In this document: piece after piece, positions 55,368 through 64,000 of the stretch | How the letters are laid out: each line of letters begins with the position of its first letter | Numbering within the stretch: position 1 is the stretch's first letter | NCBI RefSeq assembly: GCF_021728295.1 | Contig: NZ_JAKJXE010000001.1 | Coordinates: 124,001 to 188,000 of the forward strand | DNA length: 64,000 bases | Reading direction: 5' to 3' | DNA from: Pseudomonas petrae | Lineage (GTDB): Bacteria > Pseudomonadota > Gammaproteobacteria > Pseudomonadales > Pseudomonadaceae | Translations under genes and position numbers: made by a program | Notes under the pieces: model-generated | The model's database searches: none | The model's input: the letters and a program-made list of their open reading frames with translations, nothing else | Told to the model about the DNA's origin: nothing

Positions 55368-55673
55368 GTAGGACCGGCTTCAGCCGGGAAGCTGCTGCTG
55401 TTGCTGTTGATCTTCTACGCGGTAGCCGGGACACCGCAAAACGCGACTTTGGTGCAGGCTGAACGCAGGTCTCGCGCAGTGGGCCGAGCCGCATGGATGC
55501 GGCGAGAGCGCCGTCAGGACATGGATGTCCGTTCGGCGCGGGCCCACGGAGCGGGACCGGAGTGAAGGAACCCTGACGAAGGAAGGGCCAAGCCAGGAGC
55601 AGGCACTTTTGCTTACTTTTGGTGCTTTTCAAAAGTAAGTCGCCGAAGGCGAAATGTCTGCCGTGAGGCAGAC
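55368..55673. repeat. Right arm of a ~305-bp inverted repeat
   Basis: Inverted, diverged copy of 54847-55151, from GTAGGACCGGCTTCAGCCGG through TCTTCTACGCGGTAGCC to GTCTGCCGTGAGGCAGAC. Substitutions and short indels are scattered throughout, so the copies are old or have changed in different ways. Short frames here are shared by both arms and look like by-products. Confidence 0.8.
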
Positions 55674-55727
55674 GCTCTTGATCTTGGCACAGTCAGCCGA
55701 GCCCCAGGTCCCTCTGGGCACGGACAC

Positions 55728-55760
55728 AAAAAAGCCCCGACTCTCACGAGTCGGGGCTTT
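55728..55760 (-). terminator. Rho-independent terminator of ppiD
   Basis: Minus-strand stem AAAGCCCCGACTC/GAGTCGGGGCTTT with a 4-base loop, followed by a T-run of six, 23 bp after the ppiD stop. It is a classical intrinsic terminator. Confidence 0.9.
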
Positions 55761-55783
55761 CTGTTAACAGCGTTCTGCGTCGA

Positions 55784-57658
55784 TCAATACTTCTCGATCT
55801 TCGCCGCTGCTTCCAACTGCTTCCGGTAGGCCGCGAAATCCTGCTGACCCTCACGGGATGACAGGAAACGACGGTACTGGCTCTTCTCCTCATCCGACGC
55901 CGGAGCCGCCTGATTCACGCCGTTCAGACGCACAATCACAAAACTGCCATCCGCTGCCGTCTGGCTGCCATAAACCGGCTTGTCCTTGCCTTCCGGCTTC
56001 GGCATACGGAACACCGCCTGCAGCACCTGAGGATCAACACCCTCCTGGCTGCGTGAGGCCGCTTCCACGACCTTCCAGCTCTGGCCTTCCTGCTTGGTCG
56101 CCGCATACGGCACCTTGCCGTCACGCAGGCCTGCCAGCAGCGCCTCGCCCTTGGCCTTCACCGCATCGCTGGCATGTTCTTTCGCCAGTTGCGCACGAAT
56201 CGGCGCCGACACCGCTTCCAGTGGCAGTTGCTCAGGCTGACGGTGCTCTTTGGCATGCAACACCACCACGGTCTCAGGATCAAGTTCCAGCGCAGAACTG
56301 TTGGAACCCTCCTCCATCACTTCCGGACTGAAAGCCGCCTGAATCACCGCACGGTTGGCTGCAATGCCTTCGCCACCCTCGCGACCGAACGGCGCAGTGG
56401 TCTGCACTTTCAGACCCAGATCCTGAGCCGGCTGCGACAGATCCGACGCTTCGAACGCAGCATCTTCCAGCTTCTTGCTCGCATCGACGAACTTCTGCTC
56501 GACCTGCTGAGACTTCAGCTCGTGGGTCAGCTTCTCCTTCAGGCTGGCGAACGTCGGTACCGACGGCGCTTCAACGCCCAGCAGTTTGATCAGGTGCCAG
56601 CCGAACTGACTGCGGACAGGCGCGGAGACCTGATCCTTGTTCAGCGCGTACAGCGCGTCTTCAAAGGCCGGGTCATAGACACCCTTGCCGGCGTAGCCCA
56701 AGTCACCGCCCTTGGTCGACGAGCCTGGATCCTGAGAGAGCTCCTTCGCCAGCGCAGCGAAATCTTCGCCTTTGGCCACACGCTGCTGAATTTCTTCAAT
56801 TTTGGCTTTCGCCTGAGCGTCCGTGGTCTTGTCGTTGACTTCGATCAGGATGTGCGCAGCACGGCGCTGCTCGGCCAGGTTGGCGATCTCTTTCTGATAA
56901 GCCGCCTGAAGGTCTTCATCCTTCACCGACACCTTGTCGAAGAAAGAGGACTTCTTCAGCTCGATAAAGTCGAGCACCACTTGCTCCGGACTCAGAAACT
57001 CCTTCGCGTGCTGATCGTAGTGCGCCTTGATCTCGTCGTCGGTAACCTTGACGCTCGACGGATCGGCCGGCAGGGTCAGCGTAGCGAAATCGCGGGTCTG
57101 TTTTTCCAGGCGGGCGAACGCGTCGACCTGAGCGTCAGTGACGAACGCACTGCCGCCGATACCGGCACGAATCTGGCCGATCAACATTTCCTGACCCAGG
57201 ATCTGGCGAAATTGCAGACGGGAGTAGCCAAGCTGGCGAACGACCTGATCGAAGCGATCGGCGTTGAATTTGCCGTCAACCTGAAATTCAGGGGTCAGCA
57301 AAATCTGCTGGTCCAGCGCAGCTTCGGAGAAACCGAACTTGGAATCGGCGGCACCCTGCAACAGCAGCTTGCGGTCGATCAGGCCTTTGAGGGCCGAATC
57401 ACGCAGCATCTTTTCGTTGAGCATCGCAGGATCGAAATCCTTGCCCAGCTGTTGCATCAGCTGGCGGCGTTGCATTTCAACCGCTTGACCCAGTTCAGCC
57501 TGGGTGACTTCCTCGCCATTGACCTTCGCAGCATCCTGCGAGTGGCTGGTAGCCCGGAAAATGGCATCGAACCCGGTCAGGGCCATCAGAGCGATGATTA
57601 CCCCGATGATGGTTTTGGCAATCCATCCCTGTGAATTGTCCCTGATATTCTGCAGCAT
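55784..57658 (-). CDS. ppiD: Periplasmic folding chaperone/peptidyl-prolyl isomerase PpiD
   Basis: 624 aa. An N-terminal anchor (about 11-34, TIIGVIIALMALTGFDAIF) is followed by a SurA-N-like region (about 35-180), a parvulin domain (about 265-360 with AAHILIEVND and GGDLGYAGKGV) and a long C-terminal part. It assists outer-membrane protein folding at the Sec exit. ATG 57658 has GGGGGA before it; the frame is open to 57748. It belongs to the conserved hupB-ppiD order. Confidence 0.94.
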   Translation of the reverse strand: MLQNIRDNSQGWIAKTIIGVIIALMALTGFDAIFRATSHSQDAAKVNGEEVTQAELGQAVEMQRRQLMQQLGKDFDPAMLNEKMLRDSALKGLIDRKLLLQGAADSKFGFSEAALDQQILLTPEFQVDGKFNADRFDQVVRQLGYSRLQFRQILGQEMLIGQIRAGIGGSAFVTDAQVDAFARLEKQTRDFATLTLPADPSSVKVTDDEIKAHYDQHAKEFLSPEQVVLDFIELKKSSFFDKVSVKDEDLQAAYQKEIANLAEQRRAAHILIEVNDKTTDAQAKAKIEEIQQRVAKGEDFAALAKELSQDPGSSTKGGDLGYAGKGVYDPAFEDALYALNKDQVSAPVRSQFGWHLIKLLGVEAPSVPTFASLKEKLTHELKSQQVEQKFVDASKKLEDAAFEASDLSQPAQDLGLKVQTTAPFGREGGEGIAANRAVIQAAFSPEVMEEGSNSSALELDPETVVVLHAKEHRQPEQLPLEAVSAPIRAQLAKEHASDAVKAKGEALLAGLRDGKVPYAATKQEGQSWKVVEAASRSQEGVDPQVLQAVFRMPKPEGKDKPVYGSQTAADGSFVIVRLNGVNQAAPASDEEKSQYRRFLSSREGQQDFAAYRKQLEAAAKIEKY

Positions 57659-57738
57659 GTATCCCCCAGAGGGTTGTACTCGACTCACCAGGCTGCTGCA
57701 CACGGTAACGCGGAGCGTGGGTTGAATCCGGATAGAAG

Positions 57739-57763
57739 AAAGGCGCATCCGAGGATGCGCCTT
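57739..57763 (-). terminator. Terminator downstream of hupB and the tRNA-like relic
   Basis: Minus-strand stem AAGGCGCATCC/GGATGCGCCTT with a 2-base TC in the centre, then TTCTTCT. It separates hupB transcription from ppiD. Confidence 0.65.
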
Positions 57764-57772
57764 CTCGTAACT

Positions 57773-57845
57773 TGCAAAGCGGACGGGGTTCGATGTGCGT
57801 TCCCCGAGTGACAGTCCAGCGCTTGACCAACCGCACGTGCCGCTT
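57773..57845 (-). pseudogene. Decayed tRNA-Asp-like sequence
   Basis: On the minus strand 73 bases keep the outline of tRNA-Asp: acceptor AAGCGG pairing with CCGCTT (six bp), a D-region GGTTGGTCAAGC, an anticodon loop CTGTCAC with GTC, and a 3' part CGAACCCCGTCCGC. The anticodon stem has a mismatch and the T-stem cannot form, and the discriminator/CCA region is TTGCA. It therefore looks like a tRNA gene that has lost function. Chance resemblance is possible. Confidence 0.4.
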
Positions 57846-57897
57846 CACGCCCAGAACAAAAATAACGCTGTGCTGGGCGGGCAAAGTAAAAAGAAAC

Positions 57898-58170
57898 TTA
57901 GTTGACGGCTTCTTTCAGTGCTTTACCGGCTTTGAAGCCTGGTTTCTTGGCCGCTGGAATTTCCAGGGTTTTACCGGTCTGAGGGTTACGGCCGGTACGG
58001 GCAGGACGATCAGTGACGGAGAAAGTGCCGAAGCCTACCAGTACAACAGAGTCGCCAGCCTTGAGAGCGCCAGTGACGGATTCGATTACAGCGTCCAGCG
58101 CACGGCCGGCAGCAGCTTTCGGGATGTCAGCGGATGCGGCGATGGCATCAATCAGTTCCGACTTGTTCAC
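57898..58170 (-). CDS. hupB: DNA-binding protein HU-beta
   Basis: 90 aa, the exact HU length. It starts at GTG 58170 with AAGGGGA upstream; [12 protein letters not shown] is the usual N-terminus. The DNA-binding arms carry [20 protein letters not shown] with the intercalating proline. It compacts the nucleoid and shapes bends. It lies downstream of lon with its own promoter. Confidence 0.97.
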   Translation of the reverse strand: MNKSELIDAIAASADIPKAAAGRALDAVIESVTGALKAGDSVVLVGFGTFSVTDRPARTGRNPQTGKTLEIPAAKKPGFKAGKALKEAVN

Positions 58171-58261
58171 TCTAAGTCCCCTTATATATTTGAGTATTTC
58201 TAAGTTTTTTTTTGGTGAAACCAAACGAACACGAGCGGCCTGAACAGGCTTGAAGAGCCGC

Positions 58262-58291
58262 TTTATAGCAAGGGCTCCAAAAACCTGTCAA
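58262..58291 (-). promoter_or_regulatory. hupB sigma70 promoter
   Basis: Minus strand: a perfect -35 TTGACA (58291-58286), 18-bp spacer and -10 TATAAA (58267-58262), about 92 bp before the hupB start and just after the lon stop. Confidence 0.75.
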
Positions 58292-58306
58292 GGAAGGCCT
58301 CCCAGA

Positions 58307-60703
58307 CTAATGCGTGCTGATCCTGCCCTTGGCGTCAGACTCGCGCTTTTCATCCTTGGCAACCATCTCGGGAGCCACATCCGGCAAGGGCTGCGGCGCG
58401 TATTGCAGCGCAATTTGGAGGACCTCGTCAATCCATTTAACCGGTTTGATCTGCAGGTCAGCCTTGATGTTGTCCGGGATCTCCTTCAGATCGCGAACAT
58501 TCTCTTCGGGGATGATCACTGTCTTGATGCCACCACGGTGAGCGGCCAGCAATTTCTCCTTGAGACCGCCGATGGCCAGCACCTGTCCGCGCAGGGTGAT
58601 TTCACCCGTCATGGCGACGTCGGCGCGGACTGGAATCCCCGTCAATGCCGACACCAGCGCCGTGCACATGCCCACGCCTGCGCTCGGGCCGTCTTTCGGC
58701 GTCGCGCCTTCCGGCATATGGATGTGCGTGTCGCGCTTCTCGTGGAAGTCCAGAGGAATGCCCAGGCTCTTGGCTCGGCTGCGCACCACGGTCAGCGCGG
58801 CAGTGATCGACTCGACCATGACATCGCCCAGCGAACCGGTTTTGATCAATTGACCCTTGCCCGGAACAACCGCCGCCTCGATAGTCAGCAGCTCGCCGCC
58901 TACCTGCGTCCAGGCCAGACCGGTCACCTGACCGACCTGATCCTGCTGCTCGGCCAGGCCATAACGGAATTTGCGCACGCCGAGGAAGTTCTCAAGCATA
59001 TCCGCTGTCACGACCACGGAAAAACGCTTCTCGTGGGCGTGTTCCTTGACCGCCTTGCGGCACACCTTGGCGATCTGACGCTCAAGGCTACGCACGCCCG
59101 CTTCACGGGTGTAGTAACGGATGATGTCGCGAATCGCCTCAACTTCGAACTCGATCTCGCCTTTCTTCAACCCATTGGCAGCGATCTGCTTGGGCGAGAG
59201 GTACTTGGTCGCGATGTTGATCTTCTCGTCTTCGGTGTAGCCAGGCAGACGGATGACTTCCATACGGTCGAGCAGCGCCGGCGGAATGTTCATCGAGTTG
59301 GCGGTACACAGGAACATCACGTCGGAGAGGTCGTAGTCGACTTCCAGGTAGTGGTCGTTGAAGTTGTGGTTCTGCTCGGGGTCGAGCACTTCCAGCAGCG
59401 CCGACGCCGGGTCGCCGCGCATGTCACTGCCCATCTTGTCGATTTCATCGAGCAGGAACAGCGGGTTGCGCACGCCAACCTTGGTCATCTTCTGGATCAG
59501 GCGACCTGGCATCGAACCGATGTAGGTGCGACGGTGGCCGCGAATTTCAGCTTCATCGCGCACGCCGCCCAAGGCCATACGGACGAATTTGCGGTTGGTG
59601 GCGTGGGCGATCGACTCGGCCAGCGAGGTTTTGCCCACGCCAGGAGGACCGACCAGGCACAACACCGGGCCACGAATCTTCTTCACGCGTTTTTGCACGG
59701 CGAGGTATTCGAGGATCCGCTCTTTGACTTCGTCCAGACCGTAGTGGTCGGCGTCGAGGATGTCCTCGGCGCGGGCGAGGTCCAGACGGACCTTGCTCTG
59801 GGCCTTCCAGGGCACCTGAACCAGCCAGTCGATGTAGGAGCGAACGACGGTGGCCTCCGCAGACATCGGCGACATCTGCTTGAGCTTGTTCAGCTCGGCG
59901 GTGGCCTTAGTCATCGCATCCTTGGGCAGGCCGGCGGCATCGATGCGCTTCTTCAGCTCTTCGATTTCGTTGTGGCCTTCCTCGCTGTCGCCGAGCTCCT
60001 TCTGAATGGCCTTCATCTGCTCATTCAGGTAGTACTCGCGCTGACTGCGCTCCATCTGCTTTTTCACGCGACCGCGGATGCGCTTCTCGACCTGCAGCAG
60101 ATCAATTTCGGCATCCAGCAACGCCAGCACGTGTTCAACGCGCGCCGACAGGTCAATGATCTCGAGAATTTCCTGCTTCTGCTCGATCTTCAGCGCCATG
60201 TGGGCCGCCATGGTGTCGACCAGACGACCCGGCTCATCGATGCTGTTGAGGGAGGAAAGCACTTCCGCCGGGACTTTTTTGCCCAGCTGTACGTACTGTT
60301 CGAACTGAGCCAGCAGGCTGCGAACGAAGACTTCGGATTCACGATCCGGCGCGTCGACTTCATCGATCAGCGCAACCTCGGCGCGGCAATGGCCGTCGAC
60401 CTCAATGAAGCGCTCGACCGATCCACGCTGCTCGCCTTCGACCAGAACCTTCACGGTGCCGTCCGGCAGCTTCAGCAGCTGCAGCACAGTGGCGACGGTG
60501 CCAACGTTGTACAGCGCGTCTTCACCAGGATCGTCGTCGGCCGGGTTTCGTTGCGCCAGCAGCAAAATCTGCTTGTCGCCGGTCATCGCCGCTTCAAGGG
60601 CCTCGATCGACTTCTCGCGCCCCACGAACAGCGGGATAACCATATGGGGGTAAACCACAACATCGCGCAGTGGCAAGAGAGGCAGTTCAATGGTCGTCTT
60701 CAT
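58307..60703 (-). CDS. lon: ATP-dependent protease La (Lon)
   Basis: 798 aa LonA. The N-terminal substrate domain (1-210) is followed by the AAA+ module with Walker A GPPGVGKT (352-359) and DEIDKMG, and the serine-lysine protease domain with GPSAGVGM (catalytic Ser near 675) and MTGEITLRGQVLAIGGLKEK (catalytic Lys). Lon degrades misfolded and short-lived regulators. It has a heat-shock-type promoter. Order clpX-lon-hupB is standard. Confidence 0.97.
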   Translation of the reverse strand: MKTTIELPLLPLRDVVVYPHMVIPLFVGREKSIEALEAAMTGDKQILLLAQRNPADDDPGEDALYNVGTVATVLQLLKLPDGTVKVLVEGEQRGSVERFIEVDGHCRAEVALIDEVDAPDRESEVFVRSLLAQFEQYVQLGKKVPAEVLSSLNSIDEPGRLVDTMAAHMALKIEQKQEILEIIDLSARVEHVLALLDAEIDLLQVEKRIRGRVKKQMERSQREYYLNEQMKAIQKELGDSEEGHNEIEELKKRIDAAGLPKDAMTKATAELNKLKQMSPMSAEATVVRSYIDWLVQVPWKAQSKVRLDLARAEDILDADHYGLDEVKERILEYLAVQKRVKKIRGPVLCLVGPPGVGKTSLAESIAHATNRKFVRMALGGVRDEAEIRGHRRTYIGSMPGRLIQKMTKVGVRNPLFLLDEIDKMGSDMRGDPASALLEVLDPEQNHNFNDHYLEVDYDLSDVMFLCTANSMNIPPALLDRMEVIRLPGYTEDEKINIATKYLSPKQIAANGLKKGEIEFEVEAIRDIIRYYTREAGVRSLERQIAKVCRKAVKEHAHEKRFSVVVTADMLENFLGVRKFRYGLAEQQDQVGQVTGLAWTQVGGELLTIEAAVVPGKGQLIKTGSLGDVMVESITAALTVVRSRAKSLGIPLDFHEKRDTHIHMPEGATPKDGPSAGVGMCTALVSALTGIPVRADVAMTGEITLRGQVLAIGGLKEKLLAAHRGGIKTVIIPEENVRDLKEIPDNIKADLQIKPVKWIDEVLQIALQYAPQPLPDVAPEMVAKDEKRESDAKGRISTH

Positions 60704-60761
60704 GATTTCGCCTCTACGGCGGCCTTCAGGCCATGGACAGATATAAATAAGCTGAAAATCA

Positions 60762-60790
60762 AGATGGGGGTTGAACCTTAAAAAAACAAG
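60762..60790 (-). promoter_or_regulatory. lon sigma32-type heat-shock promoter
   Basis: On the minus strand CTTGTTT (60790-60784), a 14-bp spacer and CCCCATCT (60769-60762) match the sigma32 consensus CTTGAAA-N14-CCCCATnT, exactly at -10 and at the first four bases of the -35. It lies about 60 bp before the lon start. Confidence 0.7.
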
Positions 60791-60840
60791 CGTCGCTTTG
60801 AGTTAAAGCAAAAGGACTCAGAAACGCAGACCAGGCTTGA

Positions 60841-60878
60841 GGAAACGCGAAAAGGGCCCGAGGGCCCTTTTCGTTTCC
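60841..60878 (-). terminator. Terminator after clpX
   Basis: Minus-strand nested stem: GGAAACG outside and GAAAAGGGCCC/GGGCCCTTTTC inside, with T-rich 3' side, 26 bp after the clpX stop. It separates clpX from lon. Confidence 0.75.
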
Positions 60879-60903
60879 AGTCGCCCGGTGCGTTGCCAGC
60901 AGG

Positions 60904-62187
60904 CTACGCGTCGGGTGCCGCCTTGGCAGGTGGCTCGCTGTTTTCGTAAATCAACAGCGGCTTGGAGGTGCCCTCGATCACGCTCTCGTCGATCACCACC
61001 TTGCTCACGTCAGATTGCGACGGGATTTCGTACATGGTGTCGAGCAGGACGCCCTCGAGGATGGAGCGCAGACCGCGAGCACCCGTCTTGCGCTCAAGCG
61101 CACGACGAGCAACCGATTTCAACGCATCCGGGCGGAACTCGAGGTCCACGCCTTCCATCTCGAACAGCTTGCCGTATTGCTTGGTCAGCGCGTTCTTCGG
61201 CTCGGTCAGAATCTGCATCAGCGCAGCTTCGTCCAGCTCGTCCAGCGTCGCCAATACAGGCAGACGACCAACAAATTCCGGGATCAGACCGAACTTGACC
61301 AGATCGTCAGGCTCGACTTCACGCAGGGATTCGCCGACCTTCTTGCCCTCTTCCTTGCTGCGCACTTCAGCGTTGAAGCCGATGCCGCCTTTGGTGGAGC
61401 GATTCTGGATGACCTTTTCCAGGCCAGAGAACGCACCGCCACAGATGAAGAGGATATTGCGCGTGTCCACCTGCAGGAATTCCTGCTGTGGGTGCTTGCG
61501 GCCACCTTGAGGCGGAACGGAAGCCACGGTGCCTTCAATCAGCTTCAGCAAGGCTTGCTGCACGCCTTCGCCCGACACATCACGGGTGATGGAAGGGTTG
61601 TCGGACTTGCGCGAAATCTTGTCAATTTCGTCGATGTAGACAATACCCATCTGGGCCTTCTCGACATCGTAATCGCACTTCTGCAACAGCTTCTGAATGA
61701 TGTTCTCGACGTCCTCACCCACATAACCGGCTTCGGTCAGGGTGGTGGCGTCGGCGATGGTGAACGGAACGTTGAGCAGACGTGCAAGCGTCTCCGCCAG
61801 CAGGGTCTTGCCGGAGCCCGTCGGGCCGATCAGCAGGATGTTGCTCTTGCCCAGTTCAACGTCGTCGTTTTTCTTGTCGCGCTGGTTCAGTCGCTTGTAG
61901 TGGTTGTACACCGCTACTGCGAGAACCTTTTTGGCACGTTCCTGACCAATGACGTACTGGTCAAGGATGCCGCTGATTTCTTTGGGCGATGGCAGTTTAT
62001 GCGCGCTGCTCTCGGCCTGTGCTTCCTGCACCTCCTCGCGGATGATGTCGTTGCACAGGTCGACGCACTCGTCACAAACAAATACCGAGGGGCCGGCAAT
62101 CAACTTGCGCACTTCATGCTGGCTTTTGCCACAGAAGGAGCAATAAAGCAGTTTGCCGTTGTCCTCGCCGTTGCGGGTGTCAGTCAT
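60904..62187 (-). CDS. clpX: ATP-dependent Clp protease ATP-binding subunit ClpX
   Basis: 427 aa from ATG 62187, the family's exact length; the frame is open to 62232. N-terminal zinc-binding C4 motif CSFC...CDEC (about 16-40), Walker A GPTGSGKT, Walker [11 protein letters not shown], and the [20 protein letters not shown] sensor region are all present. ClpX unfolds substrates for ClpP. Confidence 0.97.
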   Translation of the reverse strand: MTDTRNGEDNGKLLYCSFCGKSQHEVRKLIAGPSVFVCDECVDLCNDIIREEVQEAQAESSAHKLPSPKEISGILDQYVIGQERAKKVLAVAVYNHYKRLNQRDKKNDDVELGKSNILLIGPTGSGKTLLAETLARLLNVPFTIADATTLTEAGYVGEDVENIIQKLLQKCDYDVEKAQMGIVYIDEIDKISRKSDNPSITRDVSGEGVQQALLKLIEGTVASVPPQGGRKHPQQEFLQVDTRNILFICGGAFSGLEKVIQNRSTKGGIGFNAEVRSKEEGKKVGESLREVEPDDLVKFGLIPEFVGRLPVLATLDELDEAALMQILTEPKNALTKQYGKLFEMEGVDLEFRPDALKSVARRALERKTGARGLRSILEGVLLDTMYEIPSQSDVSKVVIDESVIEGTSKPLLIYENSEPPAKAAPDA

Positions 62188-62302
62188 TCGATCGATCCAA
62201 TCCGGTAGGCTTGCAACACAAGATGAGGGCAATTGCTCGATTTTTCAAGTCCACAGGCGGCACGGATATATCAACCGCCCGGGATCATTGCCCTTCACGC
62301 AG

Positions 62303-62944
62303 TCATTTGGTCATTTGACGCCGATCGATGACCGAGTCCACCAGACCGTATTCAGCAGCGCGTTCTGCGCTCATGAAATTATCACGGTTGGTGTCGCGTT
62401 CGATGGCTTCCAGCGTCTGACCGGTGTGGTGCGCCAGCAGCTCGTTCAGACGTTGACGGATGAACAGGATTTCACGGGCGTGGATGTCGATGTCCGACGC
62501 CTGGCCCTGAAAACCGCCCAACGGCTGGTGAATCATGACGCGGGAGTTCGGCAGTGCGAAACGCTTGCCCTTCGCGCCACCGGCCAACAGGAAAGCGCCC
62601 ATGCTGCAGGCCTGGCCCATGACGGTCGTGGAAACGTCCGGCTTGATGAACTGCATGGTGTCGTAGATCGCCATGCCCGCAGTCACCGAACCGCCTGGGG
62701 AGTTGATGTAAAGATGGATGTCCTTGTCCGGGTTTTCCGCTTCAAGGAACAGCAGCTGCGCCGAGATGAGGTTGGCCATGTAGTCTTCAACCGGACCGAC
62801 CAGGAAGATGACGCGTTCCTTGAGAAGGCGGGAGTAGATGTCATAGGCGCGCTCGCCACGGGCGGACTGCTCGATAACCATCGGGACCAGGCCGCCAGCG
62901 GCCTGGATGTCAGAGTTCTGCTGAATATAAGAATTGCGGGACAT
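62303..62944 (-). CDS. clpP: ATP-dependent Clp protease proteolytic subunit
   Basis: 213 aa from ATG 62944 (MSRNSYIQ); an ATG at 62953 is in frame, nearer a GGGAG ribosome site. The catalytic triad is visible: Ser in GQACSMGAF, His in [11 protein letters not shown] and Asp in ERDTNRDNF. Compared with other pseudomonad ClpP as I remember it, the strand before the Ser reads TTVMGQ rather than TTCIGQ. It forms the ClpXP chamber. Confidence 0.96.
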   Translation of the reverse strand: MSRNSYIQQNSDIQAAGGLVPMVIEQSARGERAYDIYSRLLKERVIFLVGPVEDYMANLISAQLLFLEAENPDKDIHLYINSPGGSVTAGMAIYDTMQFIKPDVSTTVMGQACSMGAFLLAGGAKGKRFALPNSRVMIHQPLGGFQGQASDIDIHAREILFIRQRLNELLAHHTGQTLEAIERDTNRDNFMSAERAAEYGLVDSVIDRRQMTK

Positions 62945-62983
62945 GTCTCGCATTCACTCCCAAATAGTCATGTCTTGAATACG

Positions 62984-63011
62984 CATAAGCCAGCGCGAAG
63001 GCTGGCTTATG
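62984..63011 (-). terminator. Hairpin between tig and clpP
   Basis: Minus-strand stem CATAAGCCAGC/GCTGGCTTATG (11 bp) with a TTCG-containing loop of six. It lacks a U-run, so it probably stabilises or partly terminates tig mRNA before clpP. Confidence 0.5.
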
Positions 63012-63035
63012 GTGTTTTCGAACGAGAGAAGGAAA

Positions 63036-64000
63036 TCAGTCGGCTTGTGGAGCTTCAACCGGCTTGACTGCCTCTTCGTACGAGACCGCTTTGTCGGTCA
63101 CGCTCGCTTTCTGCAAAACAGTATCCACAACTTGCTCTTCCAGCACAACCGAACGAACTTCGTTCATTTGCTGTTCGTTCTTGTAGTACCAGGCCACAAC
63201 CTGCTCTGGCTCCTGGTAAGCGGAAGCCATTTCCTGAATCAGCTCGCGAACGCGGGTGTCGTCAGGCTTGAGGTCGAACTGCTTGACGACTTCAGCCACG
63301 ATCAGACCCAGTTCAACGCGGCGCTTGGCCTGCTCTTCGAACAGCTCTGCCGGCAGTTGGTCAGGCTTGATGTTGCCGCCGAACTGCTGAACAGCCTGAA
63401 CGCGCAGACGGTTCACTTCGTTTTCCAGCAGCGCTTTAGGCACTTCGATCGGGTTGGCGGCGAGCAGACCGTCCATCACCTGATTCTTGACCTTGGACTT
63501 GATCGCCTGACGCAGCTCACGCTCCATGTTCTTGCGAACTTCGGTGCGGAAGCCTTCGATGTTGGTTTCCTTAATGCCGAACTGCTTGAAGAACGTTTCG
63601 TTCAGCTCAGGCAGGGTCGGTGCCGACACGGTGTTGACAGTGACGGTGAACTCGGCGGTTTTGCCAGCCAGTTCCAGATTCTGATAATCCTCTGGGAAGG
63701 TCAGGTTCAGAACGCGCTCTTCGCCAGCTTTGGCGCCAACCAGACCGTCTTCGAAACCCGGGATCATGCGACCCGAACCCAGCACCAGCTGAGTACCGGT
63801 GGCCGAACCGCCAGCGAACGCTTCACCGCCGATCTTGCCGACGAAGTCGATGTTCAACTGGTCTTCGTTTTGTGCAGCGCGGTCGACGACTTCGAAGCTG
63901 ACGTTCTGCTTGCGCAGGATTTCCAGCATGTTGTCCAGATCGGAATCAGCGACGTCAGCCGACAGACGCTCGACGGAAATGGACTCAAAACCGGCAACGG
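63036..64000 (-). CDS. tig: Trigger factor (C-terminal part; 5' end outside the window)
   Basis: The C-terminal 320 or so residues of trigger factor: part of the ribosome-binding domain ([10 protein letters not shown]), the FKBP-type PPIase domain ([31 protein letters not shown]) and most of the helical chaperone arms, ending [10 protein letters not shown]. The frame continues past base 64000 on the minus strand. It leads the conserved tig-clpP-clpX-lon block. Confidence 0.96.
   Translation of the reverse strand, partial: VAGFESISVERLSADVADSDLDNMLEILRKQNVSFEVVDRAAQNEDQLNIDFVGKIGGEAFAGGSATGTQLVLGSGRMIPGFEDGLVGAKAGEERVLNLTFPEDYQNLELAGKTAEFTVTVNTVSAPTLPELNETFFKQFGIKETNIEGFRTEVRKNMERELRQAIKSKVKNQVMDGLLAANPIEVPKALLENEVNRLRVQAVQQFGGNIKPDQLPAELFEEQAKRRVELGLIVAEVVKQFDLKPDDTRVRELIQEMASAYQEPEQVVAWYYKNEQQMNEVRSVVLEEQVVDTVLQKASVTDKAVSYEEAVKPVEAPQAD

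Noticed and set aside
55362..55565. Short frames inside the large palindrome
   Set aside because: The same peptides arise in both inverted arms through repeat sequence; no ribosome site or conserved protein is seen.
58250..60781. 843-codon frame antisense to lon
   Set aside because: Spans lon exactly and has no recognisable motif; Lon is unmistakable on the other strand.

Overview
The window is chromosomal DNA from a Pseudomonas, most likely of the P. fluorescens/P. syringae lineage. The evidence is the order tig-clpP-clpX-lon-hupB-ppiD...fabI at the right end, the dnaQ-rnhA-methyltransferase-gloB-mltD-yej block before it, Pseudomonas-type REP palindromes, high GC, and close agreement of ClpP, HU and Kup with pseudomonad proteins as I remember them. 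No searches were run, so family names rest on motifs and remembered sequences.

Left part (1-5.1 kb): a decayed IS21-family istB remnant lies beside a lower-GC two-gene unit. The first gene is a full-length 125-aa photoactive yellow protein (PYP) with every chromophore-site residue in register, including Tyr42, Glu46, Thr50, Arg52 and Cys69. The second is its dedicated p-coumarate-activating ligase. Upstream, two TGTACA boxes exactly 11 bp apart look like a CarH/LitR (B12 photoreceptor) operator. A membrane-anchored GGDEF diguanylate cyclase and a haloacetate-dehalogenase-like hydrolase follow. This blue-light photoreceptor locus is very unusual for Pseudomonas.

5.1-16.6 kb: kup, corA, an unlisted 39-aa membrane protein, a beta-barrel porin, glgX, and a small catabolic-looking group (MFS transporter, HAD pseudogene, LysR regulator, amidohydrolase).

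16.6-22.3 kb: a tightly packed minus-strand operon of transaldolase-like protein, sulfotransferase, SDR, NAD(P)-binding dehydrogenase-like protein, glycine/sarcosine N-methyltransferase-like enzyme and stand-alone APS kinase. It reads as an uncharacterised pathway to a sulfated, N-methylated small molecule with its own PAPS supply. An AT-rich island with a 79-codon orphan ORF lies just upstream.

22.4-34 kb: cytochrome b561, a DipZ-like CcdA-thioredoxin fusion, an EmrAB-type efflux pair, an XdhC-family protein, a single-polypeptide EgtB-EgtD ergothioneine synthase, and a valine-catabolism pair (3-hydroxyisobutyryl-CoA hydrolase, acyl-CoA dehydrogenase). 34-40 kb is dominated by a 1766-aa dermonecrotic-type toxin/effector with a C-terminal HExxH motif.

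40-64 kb is conserved core: FMN reductase, a SatA-like acetyltransferase, dnaQ, rnhA, gloB, mltD, a yej peptide-transporter operon with two tandem binding proteins, fabI, then an 827-bp nested palindrome of repeats, then ppiD, a decayed tRNA-Asp-like sequence, hupB, lon (with a heat-shock-type promoter), clpX, clpP and the 3' part of tig, cut by the window edge.
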